DNA of 64,000 nt from Aquimarina sp. Aq78 (GCF_900299525.1 NZ_OMKA01000026.1:1-64000); one strand, 5' to 3'. Positions 51,489 to 61,757 are shown, counted from the stretch's first letter. Translations and numbers: made by a program. The notes: generated by a model from the sequence alone, not told the origin.

Positions 51489-51506
51489 TACTTACTAATA
51501 AGTAAG
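51489..51506. promoter_or_regulatory. TetR-type operator 2 (autoregulation)
   Basis: Identical to the palindrome at 50892; 12 bp upstream of the TetR start codon, so binding would block its own transcription. Confidence 0.72.
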
Positions 51507-51549
51507 CAAACAAGAAGTGAAGATATAAAAACCGTTTCTACTTGATTAC

Positions 51550-52779
51550 CTACATCTTATAAATCCAACTTTGAGGATTTAATCGTTTTGCATTTTGATA
51601 GATTAAGAACTTCATAATCGTTCTACCAGTTGTTGGATTAGTGCGCACCTCACCTATCGCTTGTTTAGTTGATACTTTCTGCCCCTCTTTAACACTAATG
51701 TTCGCTATATTATAATACGTGGTGATATAATTACCATGTCGTATTTGTATCAAACGACTCGCTCCTTTAAGTTTTTGGATTGCGATCACTTCTCCTTCAA
51801 AAATGGCTCTGGCAGGCTCTCCTGATCTCGTTTCAATTTCTACCCCACTACTATTGATTTGTATATTTGGAAGCGTAGGGTGAGGCTGACGGCCAAATTT
51901 CTTTGTTATTCTTCCAGTTCCAACAGGCCAAGGTAATTTTCCTTTGTTAGATGTAAAATTATCGGCTAATATTTTGGCTTCGGCAGTAAGGGCAAATGTT
52001 GTTGCAGATCCTTTTTTGGTTACTTTTTTACCTGCTTTCTTATTGGCTTTAGCGATGGCCTCCCTAATCAACTTCTCAATTGCTTTATCAATTGCGCTGG
52101 CTTGTTGTTCTTTTGCCTTAATTTGTTTAGTATAGGTTCCTTGTTTTTTTCGAATAGAAGTCATCAAAATTTGTTGCTCCTTTTTCTCTTCTTTAAGCTT
52201 ACTCTGTTCTTCACGATTCTCATCGATCAGTACTTGTTTCTCTTTTTTTTGTCTTGACAAATCTGTATTTAAAACCTGAAGTGCTCTGGTGTCGTTTTCT
52301 ATTCGCCCTGCCTGTTCTTTACGATGTTCATTATATTGTTTCATATACTGTAATCGCTTATAGGCTTGAGAAAAATCAGAAGAAGAAAGCAAAAACATAA
52401 TTCTACTTTGGTGAGATTTGCTCTTATAGGATTTTGTAATCATCTTAGCATAATCCTTTTTAAGTGCTGTAAGTTCCTTACGATATGCTTTTATTTTTTT
52501 AAAATTCGTATTGATCTCTCTCGTCAACAAATTAGCTTGTTGATTGGTGACTTTTATTAGGTTTTTACGTGTCCCTATCTGTGAGTTGATAGTTTCTACT
52601 TCATAAAGAACAGAACGCTCTTTACGTTTGTTATTAGCCCGTAGCTCTTTCATTTGTTCAATCTCTTCTCTAAGTCGTTGCCGTTCTTCTTCAAGTTGCT
52701 GTTGTTTGCTACTTTGAGAAAAAGATGGACTACAGACTACTAATAAACTTACGAAAAATATAACCTTTAAAAACCTCAT
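51550..52779 (-). CDS. EnvC-like protein with degenerate LytM (M23) domain, 409 aa
   Basis: Signal peptide (VVCSPSFSQ, cut at about 22), a long coiled coil (about 25-250, KQQQLEEERQRLREEIEQMK onward) and a C-terminal LytM domain (about 285-405). The zinc ligands of active M23 enzymes are missing: NSSGVEIET replaces HxxxD and MKFLIY replaces HxH. It therefore probably activates an amidase at the division site instead of cutting peptidoglycan. Its start overlaps the stop of DUF4292 by 4 bp. Confidence 0.88.
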   Translation of the reverse strand: MRFLKVIFFVSLLVVCSPSFSQSSKQQQLEEERQRLREEIEQMKELRANNKRKERSVLYEVETINSQIGTRKNLIKVTNQQANLLTREINTNFKKIKAYRKELTALKKDYAKMITKSYKSKSHQSRIMFLLSSSDFSQAYKRLQYMKQYNEHRKEQAGRIENDTRALQVLNTDLSRQKKEKQVLIDENREEQSKLKEEKKEQQILMTSIRKKQGTYTKQIKAKEQQASAIDKAIEKLIREAIAKANKKAGKKVTKKGSATTFALTAEAKILADNFTSNKGKLPWPVGTGRITKKFGRQPHPTLPNIQINSSGVEIETRSGEPARAIFEGEVIAIQKLKGASRLIQIRHGNYITTYYNIANISVKEGQKVSTKQAIGEVRTNPTTGRTIMKFLIYQNAKRLNPQSWIYKM

Positions 52780-53549
52780 TGAATAGTGACTTGCTTATAC
52801 CCTGATGGTATTTTAAACGGAAAACTCACCTTAGCATTGTAATCTACCGTTTTATAATCTATCCCAATCATGGTTTTTTCTTTATCCTGCAATGCTTCAA
52901 TATAAATTTCTTTAGGAAAATCTTGATTTCCTACTTTTTGATAGCTTTGATAACTAATTGCTAGATCTCTATTTTCTATAGGTTGTTTTAATCGTTGCGA
53001 GGACATTTTAAAGGTGTCTGGGTGTATTAAAAACAATCGCTCAAAAAGTGCCAATTCTGTTTTAGGTTGTAATTGATATACTTTTCCAGTTATCGAAGAT
53101 TTATATTTATCCTTCCTTAAGTTAAACAACGCTTGTCCTAAAAGCATCTGTTGTACTTTATTATAATCCAGATCTGTACCCAACCAATCGCTTAGCAGTT
53201 TAAAATCTCCTTCGAAATAGGTGTTATTGATTTTCTCGTAATAGCTTACTTTTTCTGGTGTTATTAGTGCCTTTGCCAATGTAATACCCAACATCTTTAC
53301 GCTAATCCAAATGGTTTTATCTTTTTCGATTCGCAGCGTAGCATTAGGGCTATAAGATTGTTTACCATCATCGTATTTTACCTTTATACGAGCATTAAGT
53401 GTTTTAAAATTAAAAGATCGATTGTAGTGATTTGCAATTACTTTTTCTGCATTTAGTTTTTTAATGCCAGACGTACTTATCGCCTTGGTTCCTTTACAAG
53501 AATTAAGCATCATCATAGCAATGCACAATAGATAAAATATTCTGTTCAT
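52776..53549 (-). CDS. DUF4292 lipoprotein, 257 aa
   Basis: Start set at ATG 53549, giving the lipoprotein signal IFYLLCIAMMMLNSC (Cys about 18); the longer frame to 53639 overlaps the TPR gene. A LolA/DUF4292-type beta fold follows (NRSFNFKTLNARIKVKYDDG, ISVKMLGITLAKALITPEKV, KLLSDWLGTDLDYNKVQQML). Probably handles lipids or lipoproteins in the envelope. Overlaps the EnvC-like gene by 4 bp, so they are coupled. Confidence 0.85.
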   Translation of the reverse strand: MNRIFYLLCIAMMMLNSCKGTKAISTSGIKKLNAEKVIANHYNRSFNFKTLNARIKVKYDDGKQSYSPNATLRIEKDKTIWISVKMLGITLAKALITPEKVSYYEKINNTYFEGDFKLLSDWLGTDLDYNKVQQMLLGQALFNLRKDKYKSSITGKVYQLQPKTELALFERLFLIHPDTFKMSSQRLKQPIENRDLAISYQSYQKVGNQDFPKEIYIEALQDKEKTMIGIDYKTVDYNAKVSFPFKIPSGYKQVTIQ

Positions 53550-53556
53550 TACCCGC

Positions 53557-54930
53557 TTATGATTTTTTCTGAAGTTGATTTGCTTTTTGTTGATATTCTG
53601 AGGCTTTTGTAGTGTTTCCCAGGTTGCGATATGCCTCACTTATTTGTTGGTAAAAGTCTGATTCCATCTTTAGATCATCTATCACATAATCTATGCCTAT
53701 AGTTAGAATTTCAACAGCTTCCGCCGCTTTTTCGAGATGAATCAATGCTACGCCATTAGCCAAATAGAAAATAGGTTGTGCAGGATACATTTCTAAAGCT
53801 AATTCGCTTCCTGTCTCTACTTTTTCATATCGCTTTAAGTCTAGTTGTAATAATAAGATTCTTTTTAGCAATACAAAATCATTAACATTACTTTTTATTC
53901 CTCGTTCATAAAAATTGAGTGCTTGCTCTTTTTTGTCTTTTTTATAATAATAATGACCTAGTTCTGTAAAAACTTTCCCATTATTTTGACCATTAGAGAG
54001 TAATGTAACAATGCTCGTTAATTGAGATTCGTATTGTGGATTCTTATCTAGAAACGGTAAAAAATCATTAATTACTTTATATTTTGATTCAATGTCTATT
54101 TTATTACTTTTTAAAGCAATTTTCATTGAATTGATGGCTTGTTCAATATTATTTTCTTCAAGATAAAACTTATATAGTGCTAGATGTACGAATTCTGATT
54201 TTGGCTTTTTCTTCAATAGTAATTTAGCCGTTTCAAATGCTTTTTCTTTTTGATTATCCTTACTATACAGATAGATCAGGTTTAAATAGTTCTGTTCTAC
54301 TTTAGGTTTTTCTTTTATCTTTTTCTCTAGTCTACTAATTTGACCATTTGGATTAATAATTTTTGAAGAGATCCTTTTTCGTAATCGATTGCGATATTCA
54401 TCGGTTCCAAATTCATCATCTAGTTCATCAAGAACGATTAATGCTTCTTCATATCGTTTTTCTAGAAAGTATAAATTTGCTAATTGCTCTTTGAACATAG
54501 GGTTGAATGCGACTAATTTTTCTACTACCCCTATTGATTCTTGATATTTTCGTTGTTGGAAATAAACTTCAAACATAAGTTCGAGGATAAACCTATTATT
54601 AGGTTTAACATCTAATACTTTTACGAAATTATCTTCTGCACTTTGAAATCGTTTTAGTTCTAAATAATTCTTACCTAATTCTAAATATAAAAAATCAGGT
54701 TTTGGATCAATCGCAATACATTTCTCTAAGGCTTCAATTGCCTTATCATAATTGGTAATCGCTTTTTGTTTTAAAGCTTCAAAAAAGTTCTCCTGAAATT
54801 CATCAGAAACATTTCCAAGGTCGTCAATATTTATCTCTTGTTTAGGCTCTATGTCCTGAGACAAGACCGCATTATTTCCACTCCATAAGAATAGACATAA
54901 AAGACATATATGTTTCCAATAGTTAATCAT
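53557..54930 (-). CDS. Exported TPR-repeat protein, 457 aa
   Basis: Start set at ATG 54930 (signal peptide MINYWKHICLLCLFLW, cut after VLSQ). About ten TPR units (AITNYDKAIEALEKCIAIDP, LELGKNYLELKRFQSAEDNF, HYYYKKDKKEQALNFYERGI). Seven bp before the DUF4292 start, so the same operon. Likely an assembly scaffold for the envelope machinery of this cluster. Confidence 0.88.
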   Translation of the reverse strand: MINYWKHICLLCLFLWSGNNAVLSQDIEPKQEINIDDLGNVSDEFQENFFEALKQKAITNYDKAIEALEKCIAIDPKPDFLYLELGKNYLELKRFQSAEDNFVKVLDVKPNNRFILELMFEVYFQQRKYQESIGVVEKLVAFNPMFKEQLANLYFLEKRYEEALIVLDELDDEFGTDEYRNRLRKRISSKIINPNGQISRLEKKIKEKPKVEQNYLNLIYLYSKDNQKEKAFETAKLLLKKKPKSEFVHLALYKFYLEENNIEQAINSMKIALKSNKIDIESKYKVINDFLPFLDKNPQYESQLTSIVTLLSNGQNNGKVFTELGHYYYKKDKKEQALNFYERGIKSNVNDFVLLKRILLLQLDLKRYEKVETGSELALEMYPAQPIFYLANGVALIHLEKAAEAVEILTIGIDYVIDDLKMESDFYQQISEAYRNLGNTTKASEYQQKANQLQKKS

Positions 54931-54966
54931 AAATCGTGTTCTGCAATACTGGTATTGCATCATAAA

Positions 54967-55983
54967 TTATTCCAAAACAGAATAGTCTCCAATACTAACT
55001 GTAGTGAAGTTTCCGTCATAAACCGCATTATTTCCTATCATAGCATTGTCTAAGTTAGCATTTTTTATGACAGTTTTGGTCTGAATCAGACTATTTTTGA
55101 TTGTTGCATTCTCAATTGTACACCCTTTTCCTATCGAAACATTAGGTCCAATAGTAGCATTTTTTAACGTTACTCCTTCACCCAAATAACATGGAGCAAT
55201 AACGGTTGAGTTTTCTTGAGTAACTTCATTGCTAACCAAATGTTCTCCATCTTTTTGTAAAAACCCTAACATTCTGGTATTTGTTTCGACAGTAACATTT
55301 TTGTTTCCACAATCCATCCATTCATCTACCTGTCCGGTTACGAATACTTTTCCATTACTCATCATTCTCTTAATACCATCATTAATTTGGTATTCTCCTC
55401 CATTAATAATGTTATTATCCAGAACATATTGCAATTCGTTTTTAAGAACTGCTACATCTTTAAAATAATATATACCTATTACCGCCAGATCTGATACAAA
55501 CTCTTTAGGCTTTTCTACCAATTCTACAATCTCGCTTTTATCATTTAGTTTTACGACGCCATAAGCTTCGGGTTGATCTACTTGCTTTACCCAAATTACA
55601 GAGTCTGCATTTTTATCGAGATTAAAATCCGCTCTGATTAATGTATCTGCATAAGCAATTACTGCAGGCCCCGACAAAGATTCTTTGGCACACATAATAG
55701 CATGTCCTGTTCCCAAAGGTTGATCTTGTCTATAAATAGATGCTTTTGCTCCCAGGCTTTCTGCCAATGTCGTTAAGCTTTCTACCACATCATCTCCAAA
55801 AAACGCAGGGTCACCCAATATAAAGGCTATCTCCTCAACTGGTTCTCCTAAAACTTTAGCAATATCAGATACTAACCGATGTACAATTGGTTTTCCGGCA
55901 ACCGGAATTAATGGTTTAGGAATTGTAAGTGTATGAGGTCGTAATCTCGATCCTCTTCCTGCCATTGGTACTATGATTTTCAT
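54967..55983 (-). CDS. Sugar-phosphate nucleotidyltransferase, 338 aa
   Basis: GT-A nucleotidyltransferase domain with MKIIVPMAGRGSRLRPHTLT (residues 1-20) and PKPLIPVAGKPIVHR, DTLI for metal binding (near 115), and VKQVDQPEAYGVVKLN. A C-terminal left-handed beta-helix follows (GEGVTLKNATIGPNVSIGKG). Makes NDP-sugar (UDP/dTDP-glucose type) for surface polysaccharides. Same strand and close to dut and the flippase gene. Confidence 0.9.
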   Translation of the reverse strand: MKIIVPMAGRGSRLRPHTLTIPKPLIPVAGKPIVHRLVSDIAKVLGEPVEEIAFILGDPAFFGDDVVESLTTLAESLGAKASIYRQDQPLGTGHAIMCAKESLSGPAVIAYADTLIRADFNLDKNADSVIWVKQVDQPEAYGVVKLNDKSEIVELVEKPKEFVSDLAVIGIYYFKDVAVLKNELQYVLDNNIINGGEYQINDGIKRMMSNGKVFVTGQVDEWMDCGNKNVTVETNTRMLGFLQKDGEHLVSNEVTQENSTVIAPCYLGEGVTLKNATIGPNVSIGKGCTIENATIKNSLIQTKTVIKNANLDNAMIGNNAVYDGNFTTVSIGDYSVLE

Positions 55984-56017
55984 GTGTTTTTAAATTGGTT
56001 TTATGCTAATTGTTATT

Positions 56018-56452
56018 TTATTTAACTCCCGTACTCCCAAATCCTCCTTCTCCTCTAGTAGTTTCAGATAATTCTGTTACCTCGATCCACTCTGCTCGTT
56101 CATGTCTTGCAATTACCATTTGAGCTACTCGTTCTCCATTCTGAATGGTAAAATCTTCATTCGACAGATTTACTAAAATTACTCCTATCTCTCCCCGATA
56201 ATCTGCATCTATTGTTCCTGGTGCATTAAGTACTGTAATTCCTTTTTTGGCTGCTAACCCACTACGTGGACGTACTTGTGCCTCATACCCAACTGGTAAC
56301 TCTATAAATAACCCAGTTTTTACAATTGTACGCTCTAATGGTTTTAGGGTTACTGATTCTGTTATATGTGCTCTTAGATCCATTCCTGCCGAAGCAATAG
56401 TTTCGTAATGAGGTAGATCGTGAGATGATTGATTAATTATTTTTATCTGCAT
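56018..56452 (-). CDS. dut: dUTP diphosphatase, 144 aa
   Basis: Trimeric dUTPase with all five motifs: [58 protein letters not shown], and C-terminal [10 protein letters not shown]. Hydrolyses dUTP to dUMP, keeping uracil out of DNA. Normal family length. Confidence 0.97.
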   Translation of the reverse strand: MQIKIINQSSHDLPHYETIASAGMDLRAHITESVTLKPLERTIVKTGLFIELPVGYEAQVRPRSGLAAKKGITVLNAPGTIDADYRGEIGVILVNLSNEDFTIQNGERVAQMVIARHERAEWIEVTELSETTRGEGGFGSTGVK

Positions 56453-56526
56453 ATTGACATACTATTATCCTGTAAAAAAGTTAGACTATTTGCCGTAAAA
56501 GCTAAAAGTCAAAATTTTAACTGGAT

Positions 56527-57978
56527 TTATCTTTTTAAAATTTGTTTTAATTCTTTCTTTTCTGAGGCGTACAAAATTACTAAAAACCCAAGTAACAATG
56601 GGATAGAAATTATATAATTACTATCAAAAACATAAAATGACAAAATCGAAAAGGTAATGGATATAGAAAGATACATTCCTATCTTCTTAAGATTATAAGG
56701 AATAGGGTAATACTTTTTGCCATAATACCATGATAATATCATCATAGATCCATAAGCAGCTAGTGTTGCAATAGCTGATCCAAGATAGCTGTATTTTGGT
56801 ATTAAAATAAAGTTTAACACTAACGTAATTATAGCGCCTATTACAGAAATATATGCCCCAAACTTAGTTCTATCGGTAATCTTATACCATACAGAGAGGT
56901 TATGATATATCCCAAGACAGAGATTAGCCAATAAAATTATAGGAACAATTTTAACGGCCTCCCAATATGCCTGATCTCTTATAATAAAGTCTTTTAATAC
57001 ATGTACAAAAACGACTACTCCAAGTAAAATAACCGCTCCAAAAGCTACAAAGTATTTGGTAATTCTGGCATAGGTTTCGGGGGCATTTTTGTTTTCGGAG
57101 TAGTTAAAGAAAAATGGTTCTATTCCTAATCTAAATGCTGTAGCAAACAAAGTCATAAATAATGCAAGTTTATAACAAGCCGAATATACTCCAACTAAAT
57201 GATCCGCTACATCCTCTGGCAACAAATAATCTAACAAAATTCTATCAAACGTTTCATTAATAGAGTATGCAACTCCTGCTATAAGAACAGGAAAAGCATA
57301 ATTCATCATTTTTTTCCAAAGGATTCGGTTAAAGCGATATTTAATCTTACTATAGAAAGGGATCAATAATACTAATGTTAATCCACTCGCAATCAAATTA
57401 GAAATAAAGATATAATTGATCTCATAATTCTCTATAGTGATACTCTTTAGTATCGAAAAATCTTTTGATAACCCTTTTAAGTATAGTAACAGAATGATAT
57501 TCAATCCCAGATTAACGATTACATTTACAATCTTAATCAATGAATAGCGCATTGGCCTTTCATTTGCTCTTAGCCACGCAAAGGGAACAATTACTAAAGC
57601 ATCTAATAAAAGAATCCAGATCACCAAAGTAATGTAATCAACTCTTATATCAGTAAGTATTGCTATTTGGTTTTTAAACAGTAAGGCTAAAACAAAAAAA
57701 CAAAATGATGATATCACCAAAGATATTGCAGATGTGCTTACTACTGCATCTTTATCAGATTCTTTATTAAAAAATCTAAAAAAAGCGGTTTCCATCCCAT
57801 AAGCCAGTATAACATTAAATAGCACGAAATACGAAAATATAATAGAAATTTTACCGTATTCTCCCGTTGGCAATAAATCTGTGTATAGAGGAACTAAAAT
57901 AAAAGACAACATACGTGGTAGTACTGTTGCCAGTCCGTAGATAAAAGTTTGCTTAAAGAGTTTTTGAAATATACTCAA
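56527..57978 (-). CDS. Polysaccharide flippase (Wzx/MATE-like), 483 aa
   Basis: Twelve to fourteen membrane helices with FKQTFIYGLATVLPRMLSFI at the N terminus and LVPLYTDLLPTGEYGKISII next, the usual opening of polysaccharide-biosynthesis flippases. It moves lipid-linked sugar repeat units across the inner membrane. Start of a conserved minus-strand run (flippase, dut, nucleotidyltransferase, TPR, DUF4292, EnvC-like). Confidence 0.9.
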   Translation of the reverse strand: MSIFQKLFKQTFIYGLATVLPRMLSFILVPLYTDLLPTGEYGKISIIFSYFVLFNVILAYGMETAFFRFFNKESDKDAVVSTSAISLVISSFCFFVLALLFKNQIAILTDIRVDYITLVIWILLLDALVIVPFAWLRANERPMRYSLIKIVNVIVNLGLNIILLLYLKGLSKDFSILKSITIENYEINYIFISNLIASGLTLVLLIPFYSKIKYRFNRILWKKMMNYAFPVLIAGVAYSINETFDRILLDYLLPEDVADHLVGVYSACYKLALFMTLFATAFRLGIEPFFFNYSENKNAPETYARITKYFVAFGAVILLGVVVFVHVLKDFIIRDQAYWEAVKIVPIILLANLCLGIYHNLSVWYKITDRTKFGAYISVIGAIITLVLNFILIPKYSYLGSAIATLAAYGSMMILSWYYGKKYYPIPYNLKKIGMYLSISITFSILSFYVFDSNYIISIPLLLGFLVILYASEKKELKQILKR

Positions 57979-58046
57979 TTGGTGGTGTACTTAATAGTTG
58001 TAAAAATACAATTTTTTGTCTTACGTATTGCCATGTTTTTCTTACC

Positions 58047-58101
58047 AACAAACTCGTTTTAAATTCTTTAGCTAATTGAAAAAATTTAAAACGAGTTCGT
58101 T
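58047..58101 (-). terminator. Terminator-like hairpin after the M1 peptidase gene
   Basis: AACAAACTCGTTTTAAATT (58047-58065) pairs 18/19 with AATTTAAAACGAGTTCGTT (58083-58101). It lies directly beyond the stop codon of the M1 gene (58110) and before the flippase gene. Confidence 0.65.
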
Positions 58102-58109
58102 ACTAAAAA

Positions 58110-59984
58110 CTACTTCTTAACACCTAAAATATCATCAATAGTATTTATAGTGACAGAATGATAGTTTGGTCGTGCTTTCTCATAAATAAGTAATGCCTCT
58201 TTTGTTTTATTGTTTCGTTGATACGCTTTAAAAATAGTAGAAACATACCAACGGCGTCCAACAGTAACAAGAAAGTCTTCAATTTTTTTATCTACATGAT
58301 TACCATGGTAATCATGATTTATTGATTGTTCATACCAAACCATTGCAATATAAGAATTGGTAGTATTCGTTAGGTTAAAAGTTTTATCAAACATTGCTAA
58401 ATGTTTTTTATTTATATCTTTCGGAAAATTACGAACAAAATACACCCATTCCTGAGTTGTCCAATTTTCTGTAATTTTTACATCTACTTTATTATTTGCA
58501 ATAAATTGTGTTAACGCTTCTAAGACCTTATCAAATTTATCAGATTTTGCAACTGCTTGATTATCGGGAACACCTGCTTTATAAATCCACTCTTCAGCGT
58601 TAAATTTAATATCGTCTTTAATCAATAAATTTTCATTCAAAAAAACAATAAATTTCTCTGTACTTATGGTAGAGAAGGCATGTGTCTGAAAGTAATTGTT
58701 AAGAAATTTATCAAATTTTTCACGCCCAGCTGCTTCCTCCAACGTTCTTAAAAATAGGTATCCTTTCTCATAGGCAATACTATTCATACCATCGTCAGGA
58801 TTTCGTCCTTTTAAGTTCAGTTTTAATTTAGTCTCATCTGGTGTTGCTTTAAAACCTTCTATTTCATCATCCAAACTTTGTCTGCTAATTAATGCTAACA
58901 TATTTGCCCTGTCTACTCCATACAATTCTTCCATTATACGCGTTTCAAAATAAACTGTAAACCCTTCATTAAGCCAAAAATCATCCCAGGTCGAATTAGT
59001 AACCAAATTCCCAGACCAGGAATGTGCCAATTCATGTGCTATAACAGATGTTAAACTTTTATCTCCTGCTATTAGTGTAGGGGTAGCAAAAGTCAAACGT
59101 GGGTTTTCCATTCCTCCAAAAGGAAAACTTGGTGGTAATACAATCACATCAAATTGCTCCCAAGCATATTTTCCATACAACTTTTCGGCGGCAACGACCA
59201 TTTTTTCCATATCCGAAAACTCATTATGAACAGCATCTACCATAGATTTCTCAGCATAGACACCAGTTCTGTCGCTAATTGCCTTATACTCAATATCCCC
59301 AACTGCCAGTGCAATCAGATACGGGGAGATAGGTTGTTTCATTCTAAATTGATACTCTCCGTTTTCTGTTTTCTCTTTTGGGTTTTCTGCACTCATTACT
59401 GCCATCAAATCTGACGGGACACTTACCGTAGCATTATACGTTATTCTAATCTGCGGACTATCTTGTATGGGAATCCAGGTTCTAGTCAATATTGCTTGTC
59501 CCTGAGTAAACAAGAAAGGATGTGTTTTATCAGCTGTTTGTTGTGGACTTAACCACTGTAATGCTTCGGTTTTATTCGTGGTTTTATATTGAATTGTTAT
59601 TGTTTTTGTGGTTTTTTGAATATCAATTTTTAGTGGCTGCCCTAGGTATTCATCAAAACTTCCTAATAAAAATTTGGTATCAACTCCGTCTGCCTGTACG
59701 TTCTCAATTTCCAAAAATTTAACATCCAAAATTATTTCTGAAGCATTGTTGTTTTCTATTTGATAAGTAGCACTTCCCTTAATAACTTCTTTTTCAAAAT
59801 CGACATCGATATCTAAATCCAAATGTTTTATTGCGGCTTTATTTGGCTGTGCGAAAGAATGTGGTTCTTCTTCATACTTAGGCAAAGAAATTTCCTCTTT
59901 CAATTCTATTTTTTCTTTTTTAGTATCGGCACAACTTCCTAGCAATAGTATTGCACACACCAATAAAGTAATTACTTTTTTCAT
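58110..59984 (-). CDS. M1-family aminopeptidase lipoprotein, 624 aa
   Basis: Lipoprotein signal (VCAILLLGSC, Cys at about 18). N-terminal beta domain, GGMENPRLTFATP (the GxMEN substrate motif, about 290-302), zinc site HELAHSWSGNLVTNSTWDDF with the downstream Glu in WLNEGFTVYFE (about 317-350), and a C-terminal leukotriene-A4-hydrolase-like helical domain. Trims peptides in the periplasm or at the surface. Confidence 0.95.
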   Translation of the reverse strand: MKKVITLLVCAILLLGSCADTKKEKIELKEEISLPKYEEEPHSFAQPNKAAIKHLDLDIDVDFEKEVIKGSATYQIENNNASEIILDVKFLEIENVQADGVDTKFLLGSFDEYLGQPLKIDIQKTTKTITIQYKTTNKTEALQWLSPQQTADKTHPFLFTQGQAILTRTWIPIQDSPQIRITYNATVSVPSDLMAVMSAENPKEKTENGEYQFRMKQPISPYLIALAVGDIEYKAISDRTGVYAEKSMVDAVHNEFSDMEKMVVAAEKLYGKYAWEQFDVIVLPPSFPFGGMENPRLTFATPTLIAGDKSLTSVIAHELAHSWSGNLVTNSTWDDFWLNEGFTVYFETRIMEELYGVDRANMLALISRQSLDDEIEGFKATPDETKLKLNLKGRNPDDGMNSIAYEKGYLFLRTLEEAAGREKFDKFLNNYFQTHAFSTISTEKFIVFLNENLLIKDDIKFNAEEWIYKAGVPDNQAVAKSDKFDKVLEALTQFIANNKVDVKITENWTTQEWVYFVRNFPKDINKKHLAMFDKTFNLTNTTNSYIAMVWYEQSINHDYHGNHVDKKIEDFLVTVGRRWYVSTIFKAYQRNNKTKEALLIYEKARPNYHSVTINTIDDILGVKK

Positions 59985-60121
59985 TTTCTATTTATAAATT
60001 TACAGTGTTGATTATTCTCTTTTATTCAAAAAATAGTATTTCTGGTCATATATTGTTTCCCTAAAAATATCAATATATGACTAGTTTTTCTTCACAATTT
60101 CTAATAGTACAGCAATACAAT

Positions 60122-60622
60122 TTACTGACTCTTTCTGGTCGGATACGCTTGCAATTCCTTTTCGGGTACATTGCTTAATTTAAAATATCCTTTTTTACCA
60201 TTTTTGGTATACGCAACAATGCACTCATTATCTTTAAGTTGGAAACGAGGTTTTTCTTCAACTACCGGCAGCTGGTTCTTAAACTCTTCTTTTGGGTCAT
60301 CGCTCATACTCAAATCCCGTTTTCTAGATGGATAGGTATGATGACCTACATATACAAGTTCGTTGGTTTTATGTCCCAATTCTATCTTTTTCCCTTTAAA
60401 ATATGCATGTTCTAATTGTACATCTGATTTCTCATTAACTTCTATGTACAACATAAAACCAGAGCCACCACCTTCAACTCCGGCTATCCATTTCTGAAAA
60501 TAAACATCTTTAAGCTCTATCGGAGTTTTCATATCTATTTGTTGACTACTGGCACATTGTGTACAAGTTATAAGTAGGAATAAAACCCCAATTGTTGTAC
60601 TTATTGTTCTCAAATTTATCAT
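60122..60622 (-). CDS. Hypothetical lipoprotein, 166 aa
   Basis: Start set at ATG 60622, giving a lipoprotein-like signal (TIGVLFLLITCTQCASSQ; Cys about 20 or 23). The frame to 60742 adds a non-signal extension. The mature part contains VYFQKWIAGVEGGGSGFMLY and KGKKIELGHKTNELVYVGHH, a pattern I associate with a conserved but unnamed flavobacterial protein. Function unknown. Confidence 0.75.
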   Translation of the reverse strand: MINLRTISTTIGVLFLLITCTQCASSQQIDMKTPIELKDVYFQKWIAGVEGGGSGFMLYIEVNEKSDVQLEHAYFKGKKIELGHKTNELVYVGHHTYPSRKRDLSMSDDPKEEFKNQLPVVEEKPRFQLKDNECIVAYTKNGKKGYFKLSNVPEKELQAYPTRKSQ

Positions 60623-60724
60623 TTTTGATATTTTAAGTATTGAAAAACAAAATTGATACCAAAAACATAGTCTTGGTAATTTTAGTTTCGCTAAAGATAG
60701 GAAAATAGGCAAAATACCTACTGA

Positions 60725-60758
60725 AAAAACAAAAAACCCCATAAGAAAACTTATGAGG
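60725..60758 (-). terminator. Intrinsic terminator of the ATP synthase operon
   Basis: On the minus strand CCTCATAAG-TTTT-CTTATGGGG (60737-60758) is followed by an interrupted T tract (60725-60736). It ends the atp operon after atpG. Confidence 0.8.
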
Positions 60759-60813
60759 TTTGGTATTTTATTATAATGAATTCCAGCCAGGCTGAATTAA
60801 CATCAAATTATAA

Positions 60814-61674
60814 TTAGTTATTCAAGGCTTCGGCACCACCAACAATCTCTAAGATTTCGTTAGTAATAGAAGCTTGTCTTGCTTTGTTATATGATAATTT
60901 AAGTGCATCTCTAAGCTCAGTTGCATTATCTGTTGCTTTATGCATAGCTGTCATACGTGCTCCATGCTCTGATGCAAATGAGTCACGTATTGCCTTATAT
61001 AATTGTGTTTTAAGTGACTTAGGGATTAATTGCTCTACAATCTCTTCCTTAGAAGGTTCGAAGATATAATCCAGATTTACATTCTTATCACTTTCTACAG
61101 GTACAATAGGCAAGAATTGCTCTGTAGTAACATCCTGAGAAGCTGCATTTCTAAATTTATTATATACAATAATGATCTTATCACAAGAACCATTACTGAA
61201 TAACTCCATTAGTTCTTCTGCAATATCTGAAACATTAGCAAAAGTAAGATCATCATACACCGAGCTTCTATTTGCAACTACTGTATGTGTTTTTGAAACA
61301 ACATCATTGACTTTTTTACCTATGGTAACAAAATCTACTTGCTTACCCGCATACACATTTTGATATAGCTCTCTTACCCCTTTAACAATATTAGAGTTAA
61401 AAGCACCTGCTAAACCACGATTAGAAGCAATTGCCACTACTAATACTTTATTCACTTCACGTTCTTCTGCATATGCACTTGCGCTATCTCCTTCTAGTGA
61501 AGCGCTCAAGTTTTGCAATAGCTCGGTAAGTTTATCTGCATAAGGACGCATTGCAGTAATCGCCATCTGTGCCTTATTCAACTTTGCAGCAGATACCATT
61601 TTCATGGCGCTGGTAATTTGCATCGTTGAAGATACAGAGGTAATTCTACTACGTAATTCTTTTAAATTTGCCAT
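60814..61674 (-). CDS. atpG: ATP synthase F1 gamma subunit, 286 aa
   Basis: MANLKELRSRITSVSSTMQI at the N terminus and a C-terminal helix (LRDALKLSYNKARQASITNE) form the coiled-coil rotor of F1; the middle part has ASNRGLAGAFNSNIVK. Cytoplasmic side of the membrane. Follows atpA in the standard order, but across a 123-bp gap with a perfect hairpin. Confidence 0.97.
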   Translation of the reverse strand: MANLKELRSRITSVSSTMQITSAMKMVSAAKLNKAQMAITAMRPYADKLTELLQNLSASLEGDSASAYAEEREVNKVLVVAIASNRGLAGAFNSNIVKGVRELYQNVYAGKQVDFVTIGKKVNDVVSKTHTVVANRSSVYDDLTFANVSDIAEELMELFSNGSCDKIIIVYNKFRNAASQDVTTEQFLPIVPVESDKNVNLDYIFEPSKEEIVEQLIPKSLKTQLYKAIRDSFASEHGARMTAMHKATDNATELRDALKLSYNKARQASITNEILEIVGGAEALNN

Positions 61675-61757
61675 TTTTCTTAGTATTGAGTATTGAGTAG
61701 TTAGTAGTGAGTACCTTCTAGATCAATACCATTCTAAATAGTAAACTTTATTTTATT

